A stretch of 64,000 bases of DNA. Source: an uncultured Lachnospiraceae bacterium. GTDB taxonomy: Bacteria > Bacillota > Clostridia > Lachnospirales > Lachnospiraceae. The translations under genes and the position numbers were made by a program. Of the stretch, positions 34,154-42,939 are shown piece by piece; positions within the stretch are counted from its first letter, which is position 1, and each line of letters starts with the position of its first letter. Where the stretch lies: NCBI GenBank assembly GCA_934293375.1, contig CAKQYS010000008.1, forward strand, positions 1 to 64,000, read 5' to 3'. The notes under the pieces were generated by a model that ran no database searches, had not been told where the DNA came from, and saw only the letters and a list, made by a program, of their open reading frames with translations.

Positions 34154-34846
34154 ATGAAGAAGGGTAAGAGATATGTAGAGGCTGCTAAGCTTGTAGATAG
34201 AGCTGCAACATATGATGTTGCCGAGGCAGTTTCTTTAGTTAAGAAGTCAGCTAGTGCTAAGTTTGATGAGACAATCGAGGCTCACATCAGACTTGGTGTT
34301 GATGGTCGTCATGCAGATCAGCAGGTTCGTGGTGCGGTAGTATTACCACACGGAACAGGTAAGACTGTAAGAGTATTAGTATTCGCAAAGGGTGACAAGG
34401 TAGACGAGGCTTTAGCTGCCGGTGCTGATTATGCCGGTGGTGAGGAGCTGATTCCAAAGATCCAGAACGAGAACTGGTTTGAGTTCGATGTAGTAGTTGC
34501 TACACCTGATATGATGGGTGTTGTAGGACGTCTGGGTCGTGTACTTGGACCTAAGGGCTTAATGCCAAACCCTAAGGCCGGAACAGTAACAATGGATGTT
34601 ACAAAGGCTGTTAACGACATCAAGGCTGGTAAGATTGAGTATAGATTAGATAAGACCAATATTATCCATGTGCCAATTGGAAAGGCTTCTTTCACAGAGG
34701 AGCAGTTAACGGACAACTTTAACACACTTATAGATGCTATCACAAAGGCTAAGCCTTCAGCAGCAAAGGGTCAGTATTATAGAAGCGTAACGATCACTCC
34801 TACAATGGGACCAGGTGTGAAGCTGAACACAGCGAAGTTCTTATAA
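34154..34846 (+). CDS. rplA: 50S ribosomal protein L1
   Basis: This is a 230-residue L1 with the conserved [15 protein letters not shown] start, [20 protein letters not shown] and the C-terminal [21 protein letters not shown] precedes the ATG. Unlike many bacteria, rplJ and rplL do not follow: a terminator comes next, then an unrelated secreted protein. Confidence 0.97.
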   Translation: MKKGKRYVEAAKLVDRAATYDVAEAVSLVKKSASAKFDETIEAHIRLGVDGRHADQQVRGAVVLPHGTGKTVRVLVFAKGDKVDEALAAGADYAGGEELIPKIQNENWFEFDVVVATPDMMGVVGRLGRVLGPKGLMPNPKAGTVTMDVTKAVNDIKAGKIEYRLDKTNIIHVPIGKASFTEEQLTDNFNTLIDAITKAKPSAAKGQYYRSVTITPTMGPGVKLNTAKFL

Positions 34847-34862
34847 GATATAAGCGTGAACG

Positions 34863-34894
34863 AATCCCTCGCATTTTGATGCGGGGGATTTTTT
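34863..34894 (+). terminator. Terminator after rplA
   Basis: AATCCCTCGCAT (34863-34874) pairs with ATGCGGGGGATT, with one wobble pair, followed by a T-run (34889-34894). It ends the ribosomal operon. Confidence 0.85.
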
Positions 34895-34904
34895 GTGACA
34901 GAGG

Positions 34905-34934
34905 TTGACATTGTATTGTGCTATTTGTTATAAT
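34905..34934 (+). promoter_or_regulatory. Promoter of the secreted protein gene
   Basis: TTGACA (34905-34910), an 18-nt spacer and TATAAT (34929-34934) match consensus at both boxes and lie 35 nt before the ATG. Confidence 0.65.
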
Positions 34935-34968
34935 AACCAATATTATAAGAATGAAAGGGGAATTATTT

Positions 34969-35958
34969 ATGAAGAAACAGATTACGATGATCATGATTCT
35001 GGCACTTATGCTGGGAATGGTTGGGATTCTGCCTGCGAGACAGGCAAAGGCGGATGCGGCGTGTGCGGACGTGGCACCGCAGGTGATGACCACATTGGTA
35101 GGATTCAATGCAACAGCTGCACCGATCTGGTCGGTACCGGAGCTGAAGCCAACAAATGATCCGACTGCGCAGTATTTTGCCAAATTTACGATCACTGAGA
35201 AGTGTGTTTATGCATTTTCTCTAAAAATGGCAACACAGGGAACACATGAGACGGATGCAAACTGCTATTTAATGAGCGAGCAGAATGGTACAACCTGGAT
35301 CAATGCGATCAACTATCAGGGGACATCGCCGAACTATGGAGTGCTAGAGCCGGGTACATATTACCTCAAGCTTGAGAGTGGTTTGATGGGAATCTGCAAG
35401 CATCAGGCTAATGTATATTTTGGAATCGTTCCATATGATCAGGCGATTGCACTGACACAGAAGACGGTATCCAATGGCAAGGAAGTTGAGGTTTCCTATA
35501 CCGATTTCGTAACAAATGGTGAGATGTCTGCTTCGTTGTATGAGGGTGTGGTAGATGAAAATCATGATGGCAGTATGGTGGATTATCTTTATAAGGATAA
35601 GAGCTGCACTGTAAAGAAAAATGGCACATATACTTTGAAGATTAATTTCCGGCCATCGACACTGGGGGCATTTGATTACTATTATACATTTAAAGTAACC
35701 GGTGTGGATACAGCAAAGCCGACAGTCAAGGGTATTAAGAATAATGGCAGTTATAAGAAAAAGGCTGCATTTTATGTAAAAGATGCCAGCGGGATCAAGA
35801 GTGTGAAGGCTGGTTCTAAGAAACTGAAGCTTACCAAGGTAAAGAAAGGCAAGTATAAAGGTTACTATAAGGCTGTTATCTCTAAAAAGGGAAAGTACAC
35901 GATTAAAGTGTCGGATAAGTATGGAAATGTGAAGACTATAAAGATTCGCGTGAAATAA
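34969..35958 (+). CDS. Secreted protein of unknown function with Lys-rich C-terminal domain
   Basis: This 329-residue exported protein has a clear signal peptide (basic MKKQ, hydrophobic core, cleavage near QAKA-DA, about residue 27). A beta-rich middle resembles prepeptidase C-terminal/adhesin beta-sandwich domains (IWSVPELKPTNDPTAQYF, then LEPGTYYLKLESG). The C-terminal 85 residues form a Lys/Tyr-rich Ig-like module with DTAKPTVKGIKNNGSY. AAGGGG lies 8 nt before ATG 34969. It has its own near-consensus promoter and a terminator. The binding target is unknown. Confidence 0.65.
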   Translation: MKKQITMIMILALMLGMVGILPARQAKADAACADVAPQVMTTLVGFNATAAPIWSVPELKPTNDPTAQYFAKFTITEKCVYAFSLKMATQGTHETDANCYLMSEQNGTTWINAINYQGTSPNYGVLEPGTYYLKLESGLMGICKHQANVYFGIVPYDQAIALTQKTVSNGKEVEVSYTDFVTNGEMSASLYEGVVDENHDGSMVDYLYKDKSCTVKKNGTYTLKINFRPSTLGAFDYYYTFKVTGVDTAKPTVKGIKNNGSYKKKAAFYVKDASGIKSVKAGSKKLKLTKVKKGKYKGYYKAVISKKGKYTIKVSDKYGNVKTIKIRVK

Positions 35959-35986
35959 AATAATAATGATATAGATTGAGAGCATC

Positions 35987-36020
35987 AGGAAGGCTGAATT
36001 GTGGTTCGGCCTTCCTTTTT
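35987..36020. terminator. Bidirectional terminator
   Basis: AGGAAGGCTGAA (35987-35998) pairs with TTCGGCCTTCCT (36005-36016), with a T-run on the plus strand, one base from the stop codon of the convergent XRE gene. Confidence 0.8.
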
Positions 36021-36338
36021 CTATTGGTTGCATTTTGTTAATTCTGTAATGATCATTTTAACGGCGAATAATTGGCGATCATTTAACTGATTGAGCAATT
36101 TCAATATTTCAGTTGTCTCATTAGGGTAATGCGCTTCTTCTGAAAAGAAATCACATGGTTTAATGCCAAGAAAGTCACATATAAAAAAGAAGTTGGACAT
36201 GGATGGGAGCGCTTTACCATTTTCGATGTTGTTAATATAACCGGCATTTTGACCGATTGACAAACTCATATCCCGTGCAGAGATTCCCTTCTGTAATCTG
36301 AGTTGTGTCAAGCGGTTAGAAAACTGTTCTTCGTTCAT
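36021..36338 (-). CDS. XRE-family transcriptional regulator
   Basis: This 105-residue regulator has an N-terminal Cro/CI-type helix-turn-helix (about 8-62; LRLQKGISARDMSLSIGQNAG with the NNIENGKALPS continuation) and a short C-terminal helix region, perhaps for dimerisation. AAGGTGG lies 8 nt before the ATG. It is divergent from the Tad pilus operon. Three TGTACAT sites between them, one in the spacer of the Tad promoter and two around its own, suggest it controls both. Confidence 0.85.
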   Translation of the reverse strand: MNEEQFSNRLTQLRLQKGISARDMSLSIGQNAGYINNIENGKALPSMSNFFFICDFLGIKPCDFFSEEAHYPNETTEILKLLNQLNDRQLFAVKMIITELTKCNQ

Positions 36339-36352
36339 TTAATTCACCACCT

Positions 36353-36431
36353 TGTACATATTGTATCTGACATGTACATAAAAAATGTGTGAATTAATGT
36401 GTTGTTTGTGTTGAAATGTAGGAATGTACAT
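36353..36431. promoter_or_regulatory. ATGTACAT palindromes, candidate XRE operators
   Basis: TGTACAT (36353-36359), ATGTACAT (36372-36379) and ATGTACAT (36424-36431) lie between the XRE gene and the Tad operon. The first two flank the predicted minus-strand -10 (TACAAT, 36365-36360). The third is inside the spacer of the Tad promoter. Confidence 0.5.
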
Positions 36432-36439
36432 GATATAAT
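36411..36439 (+). promoter_or_regulatory. Promoter of the Tad pilus operon
   Basis: TTGAAA (36411-36416), a 17-nt spacer and TATAAT (36434-36439) lie about 100 nt before tadZ. The spacer contains an ATGTACAT palindrome. Confidence 0.6.
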
Positions 36440-36536
36440 TGTGTCAAATATGTGAAAGTAAACGATATTTTGACATAAATTTATGGAATGTAGCTGATAC
36501 ATGCTGCGAGGGATGAGATAGGGGCGTTGGATTGAT

Positions 36537-37601
36537 ATGAAGATAAAGCTGGCAATATTGGAAAATGATAGTAATTATTTAAACCGGATCGTGGGGGTTT
36601 TTAACGCAAAGTATTCTAATGTGTTTGAAATATATTCATTTACGGATATGGAAATGGCATTGAATGCAGTCGCCGGTTCTAAGATAGATGTTATGTTGGC
36701 TGATGATGCATTTGACATTGATGTCAATCTCTTGCCAAAACGATGCAGTTTTGCCTATCTGGCTGACACAGCAGATATTGAGTCTATTCGTGATCAAAGA
36801 GCAATCTGTAAATTCCAAAAAGTTGAACTGCTGAGCAAACAGATATTAAGTTTATATTCAGAAAATGATAATAGTGTTTCTAATCTTAAATTCACAAATG
36901 ATAAAAGTAAATTAATTGTTTTTACAACAGTGGCCGGAGGGTGTGGTGCGACCACTATGGCTGTTGCATGCGCCATGAGATATGCCTCTCAAGGCATTAA
37001 AACATTATATTTGAATCTTGAAACTTTTGGACAGACAGACTCCTTTTTACATGGTGAAGGTCAGTTTAGTATGAGTGATGTAATCTTTGCACTAAAGCGG
37101 GGAAAAAGTAACTTTGGTCTAAAATTGGAAAGCTGTGTGAAACAGGATGCCAGCGGTGTTTATTTTTATTCGCAGCCACAGATCGCATTAGATATGATGG
37201 AATTATCCGGAAGCGATTTGTTGCAGTTGATTTCTGAATTGCAGATTGCAGGAGCTTATGACCGCATTGTGATTGATCAATCGTTTGGGCTTGATAAGGA
37301 TACAAGAAGTATTTTTAGAAAATCTGATGCAATTATTTTGGTTGATGACGGAGCACCGGTTTCCAATGCAAAGACGATATCGGCATTTCATGCAATGAGT
37401 GCATTGGAACAGGAACAGGATGCGCCATTTTTGGACCGGATCGTTGTTGCATATAATCAATTTAGCAATAAGACATGTAGTACCATTGATGAAAATATTG
37501 GGATCAGAAGCATCGGTGGGGCACCGAGGTATGAACATGCCTCTGTGGATCAGATCTTGCAAGCTTTATCGGTGATGGATATGTTTGATAATATTGTGTA
37601 A
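36537..37601 (+). CDS. tadZ: TadZ/CpaE-like pilus localisation ATPase
   Basis: This is a 354-residue protein with an N-terminal receiver-like domain (about 1-110, lacking a full phosphorylation pocket) and a C-terminal ParA/MinD-type domain. The Walker A-like loop is AGGCGATT (133-140), without the usual lysine, which is the deviant form known from TadZ. Such proteins mark the cell site where the pilus machine assembles. It is the first gene of the Tad locus. The ribosome-binding site before ATG 36537 is weak. Confidence 0.82.
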   Translation: MKIKLAILENDSNYLNRIVGVFNAKYSNVFEIYSFTDMEMALNAVAGSKIDVMLADDAFDIDVNLLPKRCSFAYLADTADIESIRDQRAICKFQKVELLSKQILSLYSENDNSVSNLKFTNDKSKLIVFTTVAGGCGATTMAVACAMRYASQGIKTLYLNLETFGQTDSFLHGEGQFSMSDVIFALKRGKSNFGLKLESCVKQDASGVYFYSQPQIALDMMELSGSDLLQLISELQIAGAYDRIVIDQSFGLDKDTRSIFRKSDAIILVDDGAPVSNAKTISAFHAMSALEQEQDAPFLDRIVVAYNQFSNKTCSTIDENIGIRSIGGAPRYEHASVDQILQALSVMDMFDNIV

Positions 37602-37616
37602 TGCGGAGGGGAAACT

Positions 37617-38855
37617 GTGAAGTACGAAGAAGAACAGGAGATCATATCGGAACTGAAACAATATGTTTCGGAGGCACTTCCGTTAAGCTCGATCAGTGAT
37701 GAAGAATTGGAAGAACAGATTGAACAGATTGTTCAGAAGCGGATTGCAGGACAATATTGCTCAATAGAGCAAAGAGTTTCCATTGTCAGGCAGATATATA
37801 GTTCTATTCGCGGTTTTGGACTGCTGGATAGCATTATTGCAGATGATACGATCACTGAGGTTATGATTAATGGACCGGAGAATGTGTTTATTGAGCAAAA
37901 TGGACGGCTTTTCAAAATGGACAAGCAGTTTGAAAGCCAGAGAAAGCTTGAAGATGTGATACAAAGAATTGTTGGTATGGCGGGCCGGGAAGTAAATCAG
38001 GCCAATCCAATCTGTGATACCCGTTTGCCGGATGGTTCACGAGTGAATGTTGTGTTGCCACCTATCGCACTATGTGGACCAACACTTACAATTCGTAAAT
38101 TTTCAAAAGAACCTATGACGGTAGAAAAATTGATCAAATATGGCTCTATCACACAGGAGATCGCAGATAAGCTCGAGATTTTGGTGAAGGCAAAATACAA
38201 TATTTTTATCAGTGGTGGTACAGGATCGGGTAAGACAACTTTCCTGAATGCGTTGTCGAATTTTATACCACATGATGAACGAGTTATCACGATTGAAGAT
38301 TCAGCTGAATTACAGATTACAGGAGTAGATAATCTGGTCAGTCTGGAGACAAGAAATGCGAATACTTCAGGTGCCGGACAAATTACGATTCGGGACTTGA
38401 TTAAATCCTCGCTGCGTATGAGACCTGAGAGAATTGTTGTTGGTGAGGTTCGAGGAGGAGAGGCATTAGATATGCTTCAGGCAATGAATACCGGACATGA
38501 TGGTTCGTTATCAACCGGACATGCCAATTCAACACAGGATATGTTAAGTCGATTGGAGACTATGGTATTACAAGGTGCTGCAGGCTTGCCGTTAGAGGCG
38601 ATCAGACAGCAGATTGCTTCTGCGGTGGATATCATCATCCATTTGTCGAGACTGCGTGATAAGTCAAGAAAAACAATGGAAATCACAGAAGTTGTCGGAT
38701 ATGAAAATGGAAAGATTATTCTGAATCCTCTATATGTGTTTGAGGAAGATGAAAATAGTACATTGGATAAGGTGTCGGGATCACTCCGGCGTACCGAAAA
38801 TAAGATGCAGCATGATTTTAAATTGAAACTTGCCGGCGTGAAAGAAGAAATTTAA
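37617..38855 (+). CDS. tadA: Tad pilus secretion ATPase TadA/CpaF
   Basis: This 412-residue VirB11/GspE-type hexameric ATPase powers pilus extension and retraction. Walker A is GGTGSGKTT (200-208), and the Asp and His boxes lie in RIVVGEVRGGEALDMLQAMN and GSLSTGHANS. The N-terminal domain has DSIIADDTITEVMINGPENV. The start is GTG 37617 with GGAGGGG 7 nt upstream; no ATG nearby gives a better start. It lies 15 nt after tadZ. Confidence 0.93.
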   Translation: MKYEEEQEIISELKQYVSEALPLSSISDEELEEQIEQIVQKRIAGQYCSIEQRVSIVRQIYSSIRGFGLLDSIIADDTITEVMINGPENVFIEQNGRLFKMDKQFESQRKLEDVIQRIVGMAGREVNQANPICDTRLPDGSRVNVVLPPIALCGPTLTIRKFSKEPMTVEKLIKYGSITQEIADKLEILVKAKYNIFISGGTGSGKTTFLNALSNFIPHDERVITIEDSAELQITGVDNLVSLETRNANTSGAGQITIRDLIKSSLRMRPERIVVGEVRGGEALDMLQAMNTGHDGSLSTGHANSTQDMLSRLETMVLQGAAGLPLEAIRQQIASAVDIIIHLSRLRDKSRKTMEITEVVGYENGKIILNPLYVFEEDENSTLDKVSGSLRRTENKMQHDFKLKLAGVKEEI

Positions 38856-38868
38856 GGGAGTAGAGAAG

Positions 38869-39711
38869 ATGGCAAAGAAAGAGAAAATACAGAAATATGT
38901 TCCGTCAGCATTAAATACTCCGATGCTGAATTATAAGGTGTATATGATGAACCGGCAGGAGTGGCTGATTAACTTTTTAGCTATATTTATTGTAGGTGGG
39001 CTTGTTGGTTTGGTGTTCTATGGCGGATTGTTTAAGGATAAAGACGGATATGCAACAGCAGCAACAGGAATCTCTAATCTCATTGTTTTCGGACTGGTTG
39101 GAGCAATCGCAGCAAAAGTTGTAATGCCTATGCGGCGAAACAGCAAGCTCAATAAAAGAAAGATTGTTGTAACCAAACAGTTTAGAAGCTTTTTGGATGC
39201 TCTGGCCACATCACTTTCCAGTGGTATGAATATGACAGAATCATTGTCAAATGCTTTGAACGATCTGATCAATCAGTATACAGAGCATTCGTATATTGTT
39301 GCAGAAGTAAAGGAAATGATTGCAGGTATCAATAACAATATACAATTAGAAGATATGCTGGCAGATTTTGCAAGAAGAAGCGAGATTGTGGATATTGACA
39401 ATTTTGCCAAGGTATTTGCGATCTGTTATCGTGCCGGTGGTAACATGAAGGAGATTGTCCGCCGTACGAGTTCCATTATTACAGAAAAGATTGAGATTAC
39501 AGAAGAAATTGAGACGGCTATTACATCAAATAAAACACAGTTTAATGCGATGATGATCATTCCGGTATTATTAGTTACGATGATGCGGTTAATGAGCAGT
39601 GATTTTTCAAAAAGTTTTGGAACACCGGTCGGTGTGGTTGCAATGACGGTGGCAATTGGCATTTTTTATGGTGCATATCGATTTGGTCAGAAGATCATGG
39701 ATGTAAAGTAA
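38869..39711 (+). CDS. tadB: Tad pilus inner-membrane platform protein TadB
   Basis: This 280-residue type II secretion F-domain protein has hydrophobic segments near 34-54, 66-86, 226-242 and 252-270. The cytoplasmic F domain contains FLDALATSLSSGMNMTESL and FAICYRAGGNMKEIV. With TadC it forms the membrane platform that the TadA ATPase drives. GGGAGTAGAG lies upstream, and it starts 13 nt after tadA. Confidence 0.88.
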   Translation: MAKKEKIQKYVPSALNTPMLNYKVYMMNRQEWLINFLAIFIVGGLVGLVFYGGLFKDKDGYATAATGISNLIVFGLVGAIAAKVVMPMRRNSKLNKRKIVVTKQFRSFLDALATSLSSGMNMTESLSNALNDLINQYTEHSYIVAEVKEMIAGINNNIQLEDMLADFARRSEIVDIDNFAKVFAICYRAGGNMKEIVRRTSSIITEKIEITEEIETAITSNKTQFNAMMIIPVLLVTMMRLMSSDFSKSFGTPVGVVAMTVAIGIFYGAYRFGQKIMDVK

Positions 39712-39721
39712 AGGAGTCAGA

Positions 39722-40585
39722 ATGAAGTACATTATAATGAGTTTGGCAAGCGTATTCGCTGTTACTTTTATCATACAGTTGGTCAGAGGATCGCAATATG
39801 ATTCAGCTGTAGAGGGATTGGATGATAATGACTATCCATTACATGATCTATATGTGGTTGGTCTGGCATGGGCACAAACTGCATTGTTTCGACTAAAAGG
39901 ACAGAAGGCTGATGAACTGAAAAAGGATGCAGGGTTGTTGTATGAAACGCATTATGCAGAGTATTATGCCAATGTTATCTGGGCACAGATCATTACCTAT
40001 GTACACTTGATCTTATCATTGACATTCCTATTAGCGGCACTGCTTTATGATGCACATAACTTCTTGATTGTTGTAGGACTGATAACATCAGTCATAACAT
40101 ATGTGTATTTTATGAAAAATATGGGAACTAGGATTCAGGATCGAACCGTAGAGTGCGAAGAGGAATTTCCGGAGATCGTTTCAACCATGGCGATCCTGGT
40201 CAATTCCGGTATGGTATTAAAGGAAGCATGGCAGATTATTGCAGATAGCGGAGAGGGCGTATTTTACGAGCTGATGCAAAAAACGAGTGATGACATGAAC
40301 AATGGTATGTCAGACATGGATGCGATCGTTAAGTTCGCAAAAGAATCGAATTCCAATGATATCAAGAAGTTTGCCAGTGCGCTGTTACAGAGTATGGAAA
40401 AAGGTGGAGGAGAGTTAGGAGAGTTTCTGAGTCATCAGTCATCTGAACTTTGGAATGAAAAAAGACAGCGTATGCTTCAGAAGGGAGAACAGGCGGCGAC
40501 AAAACTGTTAGCGCCAATTGTTCTGATATTTTTAGGTGTTATTATTATAGTCATAACAGCGGCCTTTGCAGGTGCGTTGTTCTGA
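39722..40585 (+). CDS. tadC: Tad pilus inner-membrane platform protein TadC
   Basis: This is a 287-residue type II secretion F-domain protein, the partner of TadB. It has an N-terminal hydrophobic segment, a pair in the middle (about 85-135) and one at the C-terminus (about 258-285). The F-domain signature EFPEIVSTMAILVNSGMVLK is followed by KFASALLQSMEKGGGELGEF. It lies 10 nt after tadB and is directly followed by the pilin gene. Confidence 0.88.
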   Translation: MKYIIMSLASVFAVTFIIQLVRGSQYDSAVEGLDDNDYPLHDLYVVGLAWAQTALFRLKGQKADELKKDAGLLYETHYAEYYANVIWAQIITYVHLILSLTFLLAALLYDAHNFLIVVGLITSVITYVYFMKNMGTRIQDRTVECEEEFPEIVSTMAILVNSGMVLKEAWQIIADSGEGVFYELMQKTSDDMNNGMSDMDAIVKFAKESNSNDIKKFASALLQSMEKGGGELGEFLSHQSSELWNEKRQRMLQKGEQAATKLLAPIVLIFLGVIIIVITAAFAGALF

Positions 40586-40613
40586 TAAATATTATGAAGG
40601 GAGGAGTTATCAG

Positions 40614-40841
40614 ATGAGAGCATTAGACGAATTAGCAGTTAAGTATTACTTAAAGGCAATGGCAGCAGTTGATAAGTACATGAGCGAAGAGAGAGGCGAT
40701 ACAAACTTTATCTCTATTCTGATTGTATTAGGTATTGTTGTAGTATTAGCAGGTGTGTTCATGACATTCGGCAAGGATATTAAGGAAGCTGTTGAGACGG
40801 CAACATCGACATTCTTAAGTAACTTCAAGGCATTTAAGTAA
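40614..40841 (+). CDS. flp: Flp-like pilin (Tad pilus major subunit)
   Basis: This 75-residue small pilin precursor has a 28-residue leader ending ERG, then DTNFISIL leading into a hydrophobic helix (about 33-52) and a short hydrophilic tail. Cleavage by the adjacent prepilin peptidase is expected after Gly28. The typical Glu-Tyr pair of Flp is not present, so it is a divergent pilin. ATG 40614 is set by GGGAGGAG 7 nt upstream, a strong site fitting high expression. Confidence 0.8.
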   Translation: MRALDELAVKYYLKAMAAVDKYMSEERGDTNFISILIVLGIVVVLAGVFMTFGKDIKEAVETATSTFLSNFKAFK

Positions 40842-40855
40842 AGGGGAGGTGTATC

Positions 40856-41584
40856 ATGCAGTATTTCTGTAGCGTTTTCATGGGATGCCTTACGGTGGTA
40901 TCTATGTATTGTGCAATTCAATATTATCTGCCGCATATCCTTGCAAAGCTGCCGAGTACTGCCGGTACATCTGATGCAGAACTGCCATCCGGGGAAAATG
41001 TGCAGACTTTATGTCTGCACACTCCGGCGTGGAGCCGGAGATCTACGAGCCGGACGATCATGTTGGTATCAGGTGCGCTTTATGGCGTGTTAGTTGGCTA
41101 TTTTATCGTACGAGGCGGCAGCACCTGGGTACAGTGTCTGGAGGCTGTGGTTGTATTTCTAGTTTTAGCAATTGTATTTGTAACAGATCTTGCATATCAT
41201 GTGATCCCCAATTTGCTGCCGCTTGCGATTGTCGGTGTAAGAGCCTGTGTATTAGTTGGGCAATTGATCCTGCGGGTGCAGTATGCCGGACGGGATGTCA
41301 GAAATAGTTTTATTGTGATGATCTTGATCACTTTAGTGTTGTTAATGGTGAATCGTATCACACATGGTGGAATGGGTTTCGGAGATGTAAAGTTAATATC
41401 TGCGATAGGATTTATGAGTGGATTAAGAGATGCGATGTATACATTATTATTTTCTTTCCTGATATGTATGCTTGCGTCTACATTTTTGTTATTAATTAAG
41501 AAAAAAACAATGAAAGACACAATTCCTTTAGGACCATTTATATGGATCGGATATGGAATTGCATTGATTATCAATAGATTATAG
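40856..41584 (+). CDS. tadV: A24 family prepilin peptidase (TadV/CpaA)
   Basis: This 242-residue membrane aspartyl protease trims pilin leaders. The two catalytic aspartates are D111 in VTDLAYHVIPN and D177 in GMGFGDVKL. There are about six hydrophobic segments. Between the first two lies an unusual hydrophilic insert (about 33-66), and the DNA coding for it contains two perfect hairpins in a row (40999-41040). It follows the pilin gene by 14 nt with GGGGAGG upstream. Confidence 0.88.
   Translation: MQYFCSVFMGCLTVVSMYCAIQYYLPHILAKLPSTAGTSDAELPSGENVQTLCLHTPAWSRRSTSRTIMLVSGALYGVLVGYFIVRGGSTWVQCLEAVVVFLVLAIVFVTDLAYHVIPNLLPLAIVGVRACVLVGQLILRVQYAGRDVRNSFIVMILITLVLLMVNRITHGGMGFGDVKLISAIGFMSGLRDAMYTLLFSFLICMLASTFLLLIKKKTMKDTIPLGPFIWIGYGIALIINRL
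40999..41040 (+). repeat. Two tandem perfect hairpins inside tadV
   Basis: TGTGCAGAC (40999-41007) pairs with GTCTGCACA (41013-41021). Immediately after, CTCCGGC (41022-41028) pairs with GCCGGAG (41034-41040). Loops are 5 nt each. They lie within the coding sequence of the prepilin peptidase, about 160 nt after the pilin stop. Confidence 0.75.
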
Positions 41585-41598
41585 GAGTGCATAATAAA

Positions 41599-42921
41599 AT
41601 GAAAACAACAAGGTTGATCGTAATTATAGTATTGTCAGTGTTGCTCGTCGCGGGCTGGGGAAGAACACTTTTTGGCGGCGCAACAGAGAAAGAGAAAGCG
41701 TTTAATCAACATATAGAAAATGGAGATGATTATGCGTCAAGAGGTCTGTATCAGCTTGCGATTCAGGAATATAGTGCAGTCGTTACAGAAGATGGCAGCA
41801 CAGAAAATTGGGATAAATTGTTGGATTTATATAAGAAACGGTATGCAGAGGATGAAACTATCCTGTCTGATTATCTGAGTGCAGCAGAATCAGCTGTTTC
41901 AGCACATCCGGATAACGATAGCTATATTACGACATTGGTGGATTTGTGCATGATAGATGATGATTATAAGACGGCATACCGGAATCTTGAAAAAGCAATG
42001 TCACATGATAATATATCAGATACGATTCGGGATTTGTATTTGAAGGTATGTTATGCATATGAGATGGACTGGATCTCCTATGCGGAATATCAGGGATATG
42101 CAAATGGTAATTATACCGTGAAAGAAAATGATAATTGGAAATATATTGGAAATACAGGATCGGAAGCTGATTATAACAGAAGAGATCTGGTGTATGCGGC
42201 CTTGGTTGGAGAGGATGGGGAGCATCTGATCAATGCAGGAGACCGTACAGAATTGGTAGATAAAAACAATGTGATCCATGGTTTTTGGGATTTTATACCT
42301 GCTGCTGCGGGGATCCTCAGCGAAGATATGATAGCAGTTTGTAAGGACGAAGCCTATGCGTATTATAATACGCTTGGTGATCTGCAGTTTGGTAACTTTG
42401 CCTATGCAGGTGCGTTTCAGAATGGAAAAGCAGCAGTAAAAGAGGGAGAACAATGGCATCTGATCGATAAAACCGGTGCCGCAGTTTCGGGCAATGTGTA
42501 TGCTGATATTAAGGTAAACGATGCGGGTCAGTATTTAAGTGACAAGGTTATGGTGGCAAAGCAGGATGATGCATACCACTTATATGATCAAGAGGAGAAG
42601 ATGATATCAGATTTTGCCGCCCAGGATATGGACCGTGCAACAGAGGATGGATTGATCGCATTTTGTAAAGATGGTAAATGGGGTTATGTGGATATGAGCG
42701 GATCTGAGGTGATTGCGCCGCAATATCCGGCTGCAAAGAGTTTTTCCAATGGATTAGCGGCAGTATCAGACGGAAATAAATGGGGATTTATTGATAAAGA
42801 TGGACGGTTGGTTATTGATTATGCATTTGCAGATGCGGGATATTTTAACGCAGACGGCGGTTGTATGATAAAGAACGAAGAGCAGACATGGCAGTTGATC
42901 ATTCGTAAGATCTTAAAGTAG
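41599..42921 (+). CDS. Membrane-anchored TPR/WG-repeat protein in the Tad locus
   Basis: This is a 440-residue protein with an N-terminal signal anchor (about 5-22), a TPR-like helical region (about 35-160, DYASRGLYQLAIQEYSAVV) and a series of WG repeats (about 170-440). The clearest repeats are DGKWGYVDMSGSEVIAPQYP and GNKWGFIDKDGRLVIDYAFA. WG repeats form beta structures used for binding. TPR lipoproteins such as TadD assist pilin assembly in other Tad systems, so it may fill that place. ATG 41599 is preferred over GTG 41587. Confidence 0.75.
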   Translation: MKTTRLIVIIVLSVLLVAGWGRTLFGGATEKEKAFNQHIENGDDYASRGLYQLAIQEYSAVVTEDGSTENWDKLLDLYKKRYAEDETILSDYLSAAESAVSAHPDNDSYITTLVDLCMIDDDYKTAYRNLEKAMSHDNISDTIRDLYLKVCYAYEMDWISYAEYQGYANGNYTVKENDNWKYIGNTGSEADYNRRDLVYAALVGEDGEHLINAGDRTELVDKNNVIHGFWDFIPAAAGILSEDMIAVCKDEAYAYYNTLGDLQFGNFAYAGAFQNGKAAVKEGEQWHLIDKTGAAVSGNVYADIKVNDAGQYLSDKVMVAKQDDAYHLYDQEEKMISDFAAQDMDRATEDGLIAFCKDGKWGYVDMSGSEVIAPQYPAAKSFSNGLAAVSDGNKWGFIDKDGRLVIDYAFADAGYFNADGGCMIKNEEQTWQLIIRKILK

Positions 42922-42939
42922 CAGAGGGGGAGATAACAT

